Origin: Streptomyces sp. NRRL F-5135
Lineage (GTDB): Bacteria; Actinomycetota; Actinomycetes; Streptomycetales; Streptomycetaceae
Direction of reading: 5' to 3'
NCBI RefSeq assembly: GCF_000719775.1
Contig: NZ_JOHR01000009.1
Span: 186,001-250,000, forward strand
Length of the DNA: 64,000 nt
A program made the translations under genes and the position numbers. Every line of letters begins with the position of its first letter. Positions within the stretch are counted from its first letter, which is position 1. Positions 1 through 7,399 of the stretch are shown piece after piece. The notes under the pieces were generated by a model that saw only the letters and a program-made list of their open reading frames with translations, made no database searches and was not told the origin of the DNA.

Positions 1-262
1 ACCAGCCGAAGGCGCCGTGCAGGGGACCGACCAGTGTTCCGGAGAGCGTGCTGAAGCTTCCCGCGGCGACGATCACCAAGGTCGCGGCGAGGGCGACCCA
101 CCAGGCGCGGTGCACCCGCGGGACGCGCCCGCGAGGGCCGTGTCCGCCGGGGCCGTCTCCGCCAGGGCCGTCTCCGCCGCGTGGGCGGGTCCCGGGCAGG
201 GACGTTTCCGCGGTGGCCGCCTCCGTCGTGCGCGTCTCGCCTGTTGATCGCGTTGATCCCAT
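1..262 (-). CDS. MFS transporter, N-terminal part (cut by window edge)
   Basis: The minus-strand frame opens at an ATG (262-260) and runs without a stop to the window edge, giving 87 residues of the amino terminus. The first ~55 residues are a polar, glycine-rich tail with GGDGP-type repeats encoded by 12-bp DNA repeats near 140-190. A basic stretch and a first membrane segment (RAWWVALAATLVIVAAGSFS) follow, then STLSGTLVGPLHGAFGW, which resembles the first loop of major facilitator drug exporters. It is divergent from the AraC-type regulator that starts 71 bp away, a common arrangement for a transporter and its regulator. The Shine-Dalgarno sequence is poor, so the start is uncertain. Assignment to MFS is an inference from a short fragment. 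Confidence 0.6.
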   Translation of the reverse strand, partial: MGSTRSTGETRTTEAATAETSLPGTRPRGGDGPGGDGPGGHGPRGRVPRVHRAWWVALAATLVIVAAGSFSTLSGTLVGPLHGAFGW

Positions 263-333
263 GCACTCGACAGTGCGCCCGTCGGTTCGGCTGTTCGAGT
301 TGCCCGACAGTCAGGACGGGAAAGAATCGGGCC

Positions 334-1386
334 ATGGCAGCTTCTCGTCGTTCTCACGGTCCTCGCCATCCCGGCCGTCCCGGCCGTCCCGGCCGTCCGG
401 GTTCCCACCGTGTCGCCGTGCTCGTCCGTCCCGGCCTGCTCCAGATGGAGCTGGGGATCGTGCACCAACTGTTCGGCAAGGCCGTGTCCGCTTCGGGCGA
501 GCCGCTGTACACCGTGCTGACCTGCACGCTCTCCCCCGGGGCGATACGTACCGACGCGGATGTCACGGTCAATGTGGCGCACGGCCCCGAGGTGCTGGCC
601 GAGGCGGACACGGTGATCGTGCCGACCTCGGACGAGGACTACACGCCGGGCGACGGACGGCTCGACGCGCCCCTCGCCGCCGCGCTGGGGCTGATCAGGC
701 CCGGCACACGGATCGCCTCCATCTGCACGGGTTCGTTCGTCCTGGCCGCCGCCGGGCTGCTCAAGGGCCGGCGGGCCACGACCCACTGGCAGTCCTGTGA
801 TCAGTTCCGCGCGCTGCACCCCGATGTGCTGCTCGATCCCGACGTCCTCTATACGGAGGACGGCGATGTGCTCACCTCCGCGGGCGTGGCCTCCGGGATC
901 GATCTGTGCCTGCACATGATCAGGAGCGACCACGGGGTGGCGGTCGCCAACGCCGTGGCCCGTACCACCGTCGTGCCCCCGCACCGGGACGGCGGCCAGG
1001 CCCAGTACATCCGCCGCCCGGTCCCCGAGCCGACGGTCTCCTCGACCCGCAGGGCGCGCGCCTGGGCCGTGGACAACCTCGACCGTCCGCTGCCGCTGCG
1101 GGAGTTGGCCGCCCTGGAGTCCATGAGCGTACGGACGTTCACACGCCGCTTCCGTGAGGAGATGGGGCTCTCACCGGCCCAATGGCTGATACGCCAGCGC
1201 GTCGAACGGGCCCGCCAGCTTCTGGAGGAGAGCGACCTCCCCGTCGACCGGGTGGCGGCCAACTCCGGTTTCGGTACGGCGGTGTCGCTCCGGCACCACC
1301 TCCAGGAGGCCACGGGCGTGACCCCGACGGCGTACAGGAGGACGTTCCGGGGGCCGGGAGAGACCGACCGGGAGGCGGCCGGATGA
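334..1386 (+). CDS. GlxA/FtrA-type AraC family transcriptional regulator
   Basis: This is a DNA-binding regulator of about 350 residues with two domains. Residues ~25-190 form a DJ-1/PfpI-like amidotransferase fold, including the SICTGSFVLAAAGLL nucleophile-elbow segment and TSAGVASGIDLCLHMI. Residues ~240-335 form an AraC double helix-turn-helix (RRFREEMGLSPAQWLIRQR and later SGFGTAVSLRHHL). The same architecture occurs in AdpA, also in this window. I chose ATG 334 because the DJ-1 domain begins shortly after it and a GGGAAAG sits upstream; an in-frame ATG at 181 would add an unlikely basic leader. The tail before the domain carries PGRPGRPGRPG from 9-bp repeats. It lies divergent to an MFS transporter gene, which is its most likely target. 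The ligand cannot be told from sequence. Confidence 0.88.
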   Translation: MAASRRSHGPRHPGRPGRPGRPGSHRVAVLVRPGLLQMELGIVHQLFGKAVSASGEPLYTVLTCTLSPGAIRTDADVTVNVAHGPEVLAEADTVIVPTSDEDYTPGDGRLDAPLAAALGLIRPGTRIASICTGSFVLAAAGLLKGRRATTHWQSCDQFRALHPDVLLDPDVLYTEDGDVLTSAGVASGIDLCLHMIRSDHGVAVANAVARTTVVPPHRDGGQAQYIRRPVPEPTVSSTRRARAWAVDNLDRPLPLRELAALESMSVRTFTRRFREEMGLSPAQWLIRQRVERARQLLEESDLPVDRVAANSGFGTAVSLRHHLQEATGVTPTAYRRTFRGPGETDREAAG

Positions 1387-1471
1387 CCGCCGGCCGCCCG
1401 GTCGGCCGTACCTCGGAACGAGTTCGCCCCGCGTCGCGTGCGTCACCACGTGCCCACCACGCGTATGTCAC

Positions 1472-1530
1472 CGAACACGCGTCACAATGCGCGCATCACA
1501 ACGCGCGCGTCACAACGCGTGTCTCACGTA
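1472..1530. repeat. Imperfect 14-bp direct repeats after the AraC gene
   Basis: Between two convergent genes there are about four degenerate copies of a CGCGCGTCACAAC-like unit, reaching into the last codons of the minus-strand TIM-barrel gene. No clear terminator stem was found here. The function is unknown; it resembles other short repeat tracts in this window. Confidence 0.55.
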
Positions 1531-2490
1531 CCGCCGCACGACCTCCTGGAGCAGTCGCACGCCGTCCCCCTGCCACAGCCGCTCGTTGAACAGCTCCACC
1601 TCGACCGGCCCGTCGTAGCCCGCAGCCTCCACCCGTTCACGCCAGGCCCTCAAGTCGACCGAGCCGTCGCCGAGCTGGCCGCGGCCGTTCAGGACGCCCT
1701 CGGGAAGAGGCGTGGTCCAGTCGGCCAGTTGGAAGGAGAAGATGCGCTCCCCCGCGCGGGCGACGGCCGCCGGCGCGCGGTCGTCCCACCAGATGTGGTA
1801 GGTGTCCACGACGACCCCGACCTGGTCGGCGGGAAAGCGTTCGGCCAGTTCCAGAGCCTGGTCGAGGGTCGAGACCACGCAGCGGTCCGAGGCGAACATC
1901 GGGTGCAGCGGTTCGATCGCCAGGCGCACACCGCGGTCGCCCGCGTACGGAGCCAGCTCGGCCAGCGCGTCGGCGATGCTCTCACGGGCCGCCGCGAGGT
2001 CCCTGCTCCCCTCCGGGAGGCCGCCGGAGACCATCACGACGGTGTCCGTGCCGAGCGCCACCGCCTCGTCGACGGCCGCGCGGTTGTCGGCCAGCGCGGC
2101 GGCCCGCAGTTCCGGGTCCGTGGCGGTCAGGAAGCCGCCCCGGCAGAGGGTGGTGACCGCGAGGCCGGCGTCCCGCACGAGCTTCGCCGCGGCCTCGACG
2201 CCGTACGCCTGGACCGGTTCGCGCCACAGGCCGACGCCGGGCACTCCGAGACGTACGCACGCCTCCGTCAGCTCCGGCAGGGGCAGTTGTTTGACCGTCA
2301 TCTGGTTGATGCTGAAGCGGGCGAGGTCGCCCGGGGCAACCAGCGCTTCCACGCCACCGTCACCGTCCACGCTCGCCCCCCCCCGGCCCACGTCCGCGTT
2401 CGTATCCGAATCCATGTCCGTGCCTGTGCCCGTGTCCGTGCCTGTGTCCGTGTCCGTGCCTGTGCCCGTGTCCGTGTCCGTGTCCGTCAA
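1510..2490 (-). CDS. Sugar phosphate isomerase/epimerase family TIM barrel
   Basis: The protein has a xylose-isomerase-like TIM barrel of the IolE/hydroxypyruvate-isomerase class. Characteristic stretches are FSINQMTVKQLPLPEL at the front, GLWREPVQAYG, LAIEPLHPMF (metal-binding Glu), VGVVVDTYHIWWD (Asp and His ligands) and VEVELFNERLW near the end. The reaction is probably metal-dependent isomerisation, epimerisation or dehydration of a keto-sugar. The longest reading starts with TTG at 2490, overlapping the stop of the DUF993 gene by 4 bp. It would place about 40 residues of TDTDTGTG low complexity, encoded by 6-bp repeats (2400-2488), before the domain; ATG 2415 or a later GTG are alternatives. 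It is the last gene of an operon with DUF993 and Gfo/Idh/MocA. The substrate is unknown. Confidence 0.85.
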   Translation of the reverse strand: MTDTDTDTGTGTDTDTGTDTGTGTDMDSDTNADVGRGGASVDGDGGVEALVAPGDLARFSINQMTVKQLPLPELTEACVRLGVPGVGLWREPVQAYGVEAAAKLVRDAGLAVTTLCRGGFLTATDPELRAAALADNRAAVDEAVALGTDTVVMVSGGLPEGSRDLAAARESIADALAELAPYAGDRGVRLAIEPLHPMFASDRCVVSTLDQALELAERFPADQVGVVVDTYHIWWDDRAPAAVARAGERIFSFQLADWTTPLPEGVLNGRGQLGDGSVDLRAWRERVEAAGYDGPVEVELFNERLWQGDGVRLLQEVVRRYVRHAL

Positions 2491-3779
2491 TGGTCCACCC
2501 CGTACACCCTGAGAAGGGACGCCATCCGGGCCTCGGCCGCCACGGGATCGGGGAACAGGCCGAGCCCGTCAGCCAGTTCGTACGCCCGCGCCAGATGCGG
2601 CAGCGAACGTGCCGACTGGAGCCCGCCGACCATGGCGAAGTGGTCCTGGTGGCCGGCCAGCCAGGCGAGCAGGACGACGCCCGTCTTGTAGAAGCGCGTC
2701 GGCGCCTGGAAGAGATGGCGGGACAGTTCGACGGTCGGGTCGAGCAGGTCGCGGAAGCCCGCGACGTCGCCGGTGTCCAGGAGCCGGACGGCCTGCGCGG
2801 CCAGTGGCCCCAGAGGATCGAAGATGCCGAGGAGGGCATGGCTGAAACCGCGCTCGTCCCCCGCGATCAGCTCGGGGTAGTTGAAGTCGTCCCCCGTGTA
2901 GCAGCGCACGCCGTCGGGAAGCCTCCGACGCAGTTCGACCTCGCGCCGGGCGTCCAGCAGGGAGATCTTGATGCCGTCGACCTTGTCCGGGTGGTCGGAG
3001 ATGACCTGGAGGAAGGTCTCGGTGGCGGCGTCCAGATCCGTACTGCCCCAGTACCCCTCCAGGGCAGGATCGAACATCGGCCCGAGCCAGTGCAGGACGA
3101 CCGGTTCCGCCGCCTGGCGCAACAGGTGCGCGTACACGTCGAGATAGTCGTCCGGTGTCTTCGCGGCCGCCGCGAGGGCCCGCGAGGCCATCAGGATGGC
3201 CTGCGATCCGGTCTCCTCGACGAGCGCCAACTGCTCCTCGTAGGCGGCGCGTACCGTCCCCAGGTCGTGCGGCCCCGGCGCGAGCTGGTCGGTTCCCACG
3301 CCGCACGCGATGCGTCCGCCGACGGCTTCGGCCTCGGCGGCGGACCGCCGGATCAGCTCGGCCGCGCCCGCCCAGTCCAGGCCCATGCCGCGCTGCGCGG
3401 TGTCCATGGCCTCGGCCACCCCGAGCCCGTGCGACCAGAGATGACGGCGGAAGGCCAGCGTGGCGTCCCAGTCGACGGCGGCCGGCCCGTCCGGGCTGAC
3501 GTCGGCGTAGGGGTCGGCGACGACGTGGGCCGCGGAGAAGACCGTACGGGAGGCGAGAGGCGGACCGGCCGTCGATCCACTTGCCGAGCCGCTTGCCGAG
3601 CCGACCACCGAGCCGCTCGCCGCCGTGCCGGCCGGGGCGCTCGCCGCCGTACTCGCCGAGCCGCTCGCCGCCGTACTCGCCGGGGCGCTCGCCGCCGTAT
3701 CCATCAGGAACGCTGCCGGTTCCGATCGGGGGACGTATGTCCTGAATCCGCCATCGGCGGACGGGAGTCGCAGGGTCAC
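2487..3779 (-). CDS. DUF993 family protein (dihydrodipicolinate synthase-like aldolase)
   Basis: The 430-residue protein belongs, by recognition, to DUF993, a family distantly related to the DHDPS/N-acetylneuraminate lyase class I aldolases. Seen in sequence: DWDATLAFRRHLWSHGLGVAEAMDTAQRGMG near the front, VDGIKISLLD with Lys271 placed like the Schiff-base lysine of DHDPS, and YTGDD like its following Gly-Asp motif. The tyrosine motif normally upstream is replaced by VLHWLGPMF. The GTG start at 3779 overlaps the Gfo/Idh/MocA stop as GTGA, implying translational coupling. Residues ~26-65 are an Ala/Ser/Thr repeat (ASAPASTAASG) that probably links an N-terminal strand to the barrel. Inferred role: aldol or retro-aldol step in a sugar pathway. 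No member is biochemically defined to my knowledge. Confidence 0.85.
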   Translation of the reverse strand: MTLRLPSADGGFRTYVPRSEPAAFLMDTAASAPASTAASGSASTAASAPAGTAASGSVVGSASGSASGSTAGPPLASRTVFSAAHVVADPYADVSPDGPAAVDWDATLAFRRHLWSHGLGVAEAMDTAQRGMGLDWAGAAELIRRSAAEAEAVGGRIACGVGTDQLAPGPHDLGTVRAAYEEQLALVEETGSQAILMASRALAAAAKTPDDYLDVYAHLLRQAAEPVVLHWLGPMFDPALEGYWGSTDLDAATETFLQVISDHPDKVDGIKISLLDARREVELRRRLPDGVRCYTGDDFNYPELIAGDERGFSHALLGIFDPLGPLAAQAVRLLDTGDVAGFRDLLDPTVELSRHLFQAPTRFYKTGVVLLAWLAGHQDHFAMVGGLQSARSLPHLARAYELADGLGLFPDPVAAEARMASLLRVYGVDH

Positions 3780-4927
3780 AGAGTCAGCTCCGGTACGTCG
3801 AAGCGGCGGCCCTCCACTGACGACCGCGTGCCCAGCTCGGCGAGCTGGACGCCGCGCGCGCCCGCGAGCAGGTCCCAGTGGTACGGCGTGTCCAGCGCGA
3901 CATGGCGCAGGAACAGCTCCCATTGCGCCTTGAAACCGTTGTCGAACTCGGCGTTGTCCGGAACCTCCTGCCACTGCTCGCGGAACGACTCGGTGGCGGG
4001 CAGGTCCGGGTTCCACACCGGCTTCGGCGTGGCGCTGCGGTGCTGCACCCGGCAGCGGCGCAGTCCCGCGACGGCCGAGCCGTGCGTGCCGTCGACCTGG
4101 AACTCGACCAGTTCGTCTCGGTTGACGCGGACCGCCCAGGAGGAGTTGATCTGCGCGACGGCCCCGCCGGCCAGTTCGAAGATCCCGTACGCGGCGTCGT
4201 CGGCGGTCGCCGCGTACGGCTTGCCCCGCTCGTCCCAGCGCTGCGGGATGTGCGTGGTGATGTGCGCCTGAACGCTGGTGACGCGTCCGAACAGCTCGTG
4301 CAGGACGTACTCCCAGTGCGGGAACATGTCGACGGTGATGCCGCCACCGTCCTCCGCGCGGTAGTTCCAGGAGGGGCGCTGCGCCTCCTGCCAGTCCCCC
4401 TCGAAGACCCAGTAGCCGAACTCCCCCCTTACGGAGAGGATCTCGCCGAAGAAACCGCCGTCGATGAGGCGCTTCAGCTTGAGCAGGCCCGGCAGGAAGA
4501 TCTTGTCCTGGACCACACCGTGCTTGATCCCGGCGGCATCGGCGAGTCTGGCCAGGTCGAGGGCGCCGTCGAGGTCGGTCGCCGTCGGCTTCTCGGTGTA
4601 GACGTGCTTGCCCGCGGCGATCGCCTTCTTGATGGCCTCCACCCGGGCGGAGGTGACCTGGGCGTCGAAGTAGACGTCCACCGTCTCGTCCGCCAGCACG
4701 GCGTCCAGGTCGGTGGACCACTCGGTCAGACCGTGCCGTCCCGCCAACTCTTCGAGCGCGTGTTCCCGCCGGCCGACGAGAACGGGCTCGGGCCACAGCA
4801 CCTCACCGTCCCCGAGGTCCAGTCCGCCCTGCTCTCGGATCGCGAGGACGGAGCGGACCAGATGCTGCCGGTACCCCATCCGCCCCGTGACGCCGTTCAT
4901 GGCGATCCGCACTGTCCTGCGTGTCAC
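3776..4927 (-). CDS. Gfo/Idh/MocA family NAD(P)-dependent oxidoreductase
   Basis: A 383-residue dehydrogenase. The Rossmann part includes VRIAMNGVTGRMGY and the family signature AGKHVYTEKPTA, whose Glu-Lys-Pro places the catalytic lysine. The C-terminal alpha/beta domain contains GITVDMFPHWEYVL with a probable catalytic His. Such enzymes oxidise a sugar or inositol hydroxyl to a ketone. The GTG start at 4927 is supported by GGAGGG just upstream and by the domain beginning directly after it. It is first in the minus-strand operon and is divergent from the LacI gene, with the LacI-type operator (4949-4966) only 22 bp before its start, so repression by that LacI protein is likely. The first-turn motif is GVTGRMG rather than classical GxGxxG, which occurs in this subfamily. 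Confidence 0.88.
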   Translation of the reverse strand: MTRRTVRIAMNGVTGRMGYRQHLVRSVLAIREQGGLDLGDGEVLWPEPVLVGRREHALEELAGRHGLTEWSTDLDAVLADETVDVYFDAQVTSARVEAIKKAIAAGKHVYTEKPTATDLDGALDLARLADAAGIKHGVVQDKIFLPGLLKLKRLIDGGFFGEILSVRGEFGYWVFEGDWQEAQRPSWNYRAEDGGGITVDMFPHWEYVLHELFGRVTSVQAHITTHIPQRWDERGKPYAATADDAAYGIFELAGGAVAQINSSWAVRVNRDELVEFQVDGTHGSAVAGLRRCRVQHRSATPKPVWNPDLPATESFREQWQEVPDNAEFDNGFKAQWELFLRHVALDTPYHWDLLAGARGVQLAELGTRSSVEGRRFDVPELTL

Positions 4928-4948
4928 GAAAGTTCCCTCCACAGAGCC

Positions 4949-4966
4949 GTAGCAAGCGCTTTCTAC
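4949..4966. promoter_or_regulatory. LacI-family operator palindrome
   Basis: GTAGCAAGCGCTTTCTAC is an 18-bp inverted repeat with 16 of 18 positions symmetric and a central GCGC, typical of LacI/GalR operators. It lies in the 109-bp gap between the Gfo/Idh/MocA gene and the lacI-type gene, where it can control both directions. Confidence 0.8.
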
Positions 4967-5036
4967 GGGGTAAAACGCTAGCCTGCGACAGCGGCCGGTA
5001 CAAGGGGCCGGACCTGATCTCACCCGGAGGAGAGCG

Positions 5037-6260
5037 ATGACAGTCACACTGTCGGACGTGGCAGCCCGCGCCCGGGTGTCGCCCGCGACGGTTTCCCGCG
5101 TGCTGAACGGCAACTACCCGGTCGCCGCCGCCACCCGCGAACGCGTGCTCCGGGCGGTGGACGAACTGGACTACGTGCTGAACGGGCCCGCCAGTTCGCT
5201 CGCCGCCGCCACCTCCGACCTGGTGGGCATCCTCGTCAACGACATCGCGGACCCGTTCTTCGGGATCATGGCGGGAGCGGCCCAGACCGAGATCGGCGGG
5301 CAGGAAGGAGCGGTCGCCCCGGAGAGCGGACGGCAGGGCTCCGCGGCGACGGGCACGGCGGGTGGTACAGCAGGCACGGCAAGCGCGACGGGCGGCACGG
5401 CGGGCAGTATGGCGGGCACCGTGGGCGCGGCAAGCCCGGTCGGCGCCGGCCGGGCGGCCGGGCGGGCGGGGAGCGAGAAGCTCGCCGTCGTCTGCAACAC
5501 CGGCGGCTCGCCCGAGCGCGAGCTGACCTACCTGACCCTGCTCCAGCGCCAGCGTGCGGCGGCGGTCGTGCTCACCGGAGGCGCGCTGGAGGACCCCGGC
5601 CACATCGAGGCGATGACCACGAAGCTGGCGAAACTCGCGGACGCGGGGACGCGCGTGGTGCTCTGCGGCCGGCCGCCGCTGCCGGGCAGTGACGCGGCCG
5701 TGGCGGCGCTGGCCTTCGACAACCGGGGCGGCGCACGGCGGCTGACGGAGCATCTGCTCGCGCTCGGACACCGCAGGATCGGTTACGTGGCGGGCCCGGC
5801 GGAGCGTACGACGACCCGGCACCGGCTGGAGGGCCACCGTGAGGCCCTGGCGGCGGCGGGCGTCCCGGAGGCGCGGGACGCGCAGGGGCGGCCGCTCACG
5901 GTGCACGGTCCGTACACCCGCGACGCCGGCTACACGGCGACGCTGGAACTGCTGAGCCGGGCCCCGGAGCTGACGGCCGTGGTCGCCGCGAACGACACGG
6001 TGGCGCTGGGAGCGTGTGCGGCGGTGCGCGAACGGGGGCTGCGGATCCCGGCGGACGTCTCGGTGGCGGGCTTCGACGACCTGCCGTTCTCGGTGGACGC
6101 GGTGCCCGCGCTGACGACCGTACGGCTGCCGCTGCACGAGGCGGGGGCGCGCGCCGGGCGGCTGGCGATGGGGACGGAGGCGCCGCCGCCGGGCGGGGTG
6201 GCGACGATCGGGGCGGAGCTCAAGGCGCGGGAGTCCACGGCGGCACCTCGGCACGCGTGA
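5037..6260 (+). CDS. LacI family transcriptional regulator with internal low-complexity insertion
   Basis: A 407-residue repressor. Residues 1-50 are the LacI helix-turn-helix (TLSDVAARARVSPATVSRVLNG), followed by a hinge ending SSLAAATSDLVGILV and a periplasmic-binding-protein-like sugar domain (FDNRGGARRLTEHL, AVVAANDTVALGA, VAGFDDLPFSVDAVPALTTV). Residues ~88-147 are a Gly/Thr/Ala/Ser insertion (GTAGGTAGTASATGG) splitting the first lobe between its first helix and the strand KLAVVCNTGG. Typical members run ~340 residues without it. The ATG has an ideal GGAGGAG. It is divergent from the Gfo/DUF993/TIM operon and upstream of a second TIM-barrel gene on its own strand, so it most likely regulates all of them through 4949-4966. 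Confidence 0.9.
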   Translation: MTVTLSDVAARARVSPATVSRVLNGNYPVAAATRERVLRAVDELDYVLNGPASSLAAATSDLVGILVNDIADPFFGIMAGAAQTEIGGQEGAVAPESGRQGSAATGTAGGTAGTASATGGTAGSMAGTVGAASPVGAGRAAGRAGSEKLAVVCNTGGSPERELTYLTLLQRQRAAAVVLTGGALEDPGHIEAMTTKLAKLADAGTRVVLCGRPPLPGSDAAVAALAFDNRGGARRLTEHLLALGHRRIGYVAGPAERTTTRHRLEGHREALAAAGVPEARDAQGRPLTVHGPYTRDAGYTATLELLSRAPELTAVVAANDTVALGACAAVRERGLRIPADVSVAGFDDLPFSVDAVPALTTVRLPLHEAGARAGRLAMGTEAPPPGGVATIGAELKARESTAAPRHA

Positions 6261-6428
6261 GGCAGGACGACGTGCTCAGCACGCGTGGGGCAGGACGACG
6301 TGCTCAGCACGCGCGAGGCAGGACGACGTGCTCAGCACGCGCGAGGCAGGACGACGTGCTCAGCACGCGCGAGGCAGGACGACGTGCTTGGCACGCGTGG
6401 GGCAGGACGACGTGCTTGGCACGCGTGG
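6261..6428. repeat. Six tandem 28-bp repeats, each able to form a hairpin
   Basis: Six head-to-tail units start immediately after the lacI-type stop codon. The core is CGTGC-NNN-GCACG, a perfect 5-bp stem with a 3-nt loop. The loop is TCA in units 1-4 and TTG in units 5-6, while the stem is unchanged in all six. The last 11 bases of the gene (6250-6260) look like a partial seventh copy. The 28-bp period is not a multiple of three and the array is probably untranslated. It lies between the regulator and the downstream TIM-barrel gene and could limit read-through or act as a processing or binding site. Confidence 0.95.
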
Positions 6429-6540
6429 GGCCGGGTACCCACGTGGCGGGCGGTCGGGCGCGGCACGTACCGGCAGGGTGCGGGATCACGTCGCGCCGCC
6501 CTCTTCCCTCCCGGGCCCTCGCTCAGAAAGGATCTGCGCC

Positions 6541-7347
6541 ATGAAATTCGCCTTTTCCACCCTCGGAGTCCCCGGCCTGCCCGTCCCCGAGGTCGTCGCG
6601 CTCGCGACCGCGACCGGTTACCAGGGCGTCGAGTTGCGCGGCCATCCCGAGGAGCCCGTGCACCCGGGCATCGGAACGGCCGAGCGTGCCGCCGTCGTGG
6701 ACGAGTTCCGGCGGGCGGGCGTCGAGATCCTCACCGTCGCCGGATACGTACGGGTGGCGAAGGCGGAGGGGGACGAGGAGGGCACGGACGAGGAGGCGCT
6801 GCGCGCGGAGTTGCAGGAGCTGCTGTGGCTCGCCCGGGACCTCGGCGCGGCGAACGTACGGGTGTTCCCGGGCGGCGGCGACCAGGATCCGGCCCACGCG
6901 GACGCGGTGGCGGCGCGCCGGCTGGGCGCGGCGGCGGAGCTGGCGGCGGACTTCGGCGTACGGATCCTGCTGGAGACGCACGACTCGCACCGGACGGGCG
7001 TGGCGGCGGCCCGGGTGCTGGGCCCGGTGGGACACCCACAGGTGGGGGCGTTGTGGGACGTGATGCACACGTGGCTCGGGGGCGAGGACCCGGTCACCAC
7101 GCACGCGGTGCTGTCGCCGCACCTGGGCTACGTACAGGTGAAGGACATCGCCTCGGCGGAGGACAGGACACCGCTGGCCCTGGGGGCGGGCGTGCTGCCC
7201 CTGGGCGAGTGCCTGGCGCTGCTGGACGACGACAGCTGGGTGTGCTGGGAGTACGAGAAGCGCTGGTACCCCCAGGCGCGCGAGCTGCCGGAGCAGTTGG
7301 CGCCCGGCAGGGAACACTTGGAGGGCCTGATCGCCGCGTACCGCTGA
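6541..7347 (+). CDS. Sugar phosphate isomerase/epimerase family TIM barrel (second copy)
   Basis: A 268-residue barrel that opens with KFAFSTLGVPGLPVPEVVALA and shows the metal-site pattern of the family: RILLETHDSHRTG (Glu and His), GALWDVMHTW (Asp, His) and VCWEYEKRWYP at the end. It is clearly different from the TIM protein at 1510-2490, so the locus encodes two distinct isomerase-type enzymes. The ATG follows GAAAGGAT at a good distance. It lies downstream of the lacI-type regulator, separated by the 28-bp hairpin array and 112 bp, and ends just before a strong terminator. Likely step: isomerisation or epimerisation of the keto-sugar handled by the divergent operon; substrate unknown. Confidence 0.88.
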   Translation: MKFAFSTLGVPGLPVPEVVALATATGYQGVELRGHPEEPVHPGIGTAERAAVVDEFRRAGVEILTVAGYVRVAKAEGDEEGTDEEALRAELQELLWLARDLGAANVRVFPGGGDQDPAHADAVAARRLGAAAELAADFGVRILLETHDSHRTGVAAARVLGPVGHPQVGALWDVMHTWLGGEDPVTTHAVLSPHLGYVQVKDIASAEDRTPLALGAGVLPLGECLALLDDDSWVCWEYEKRWYPQARELPEQLAPGREHLEGLIAAYR

Positions 7348-7359
7348 GATACGGGGTGC

Positions 7360-7386
7360 CCGCGCCCGCCCCCGGGGCGGGCGCGG
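7360..7386. terminator. Strong hairpin between convergent genes
   Basis: A 13-bp perfect G/C stem (left arm 7360-7372, right arm 7374-7386) 13 bp after the TIM-barrel stop and 14 bp before the end of the convergent EamA gene. It lacks a U-tract, as is usual in Streptomyces, and could serve both strands. Confidence 0.75.
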
Positions 7387-7399
7387 CCCCGCCCGCCCT

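Noticed and set aside
73..984. 303-residue minus-strand frame over the AraC gene
   Set aside because: It is antisense to a clear DJ-1/AraC protein, has Arg/Gly/His-rich composition and no family pattern.
6261..6428. CRISPR-like array
   Set aside because: Units are contiguous with no variable spacers and there are no cas genes.
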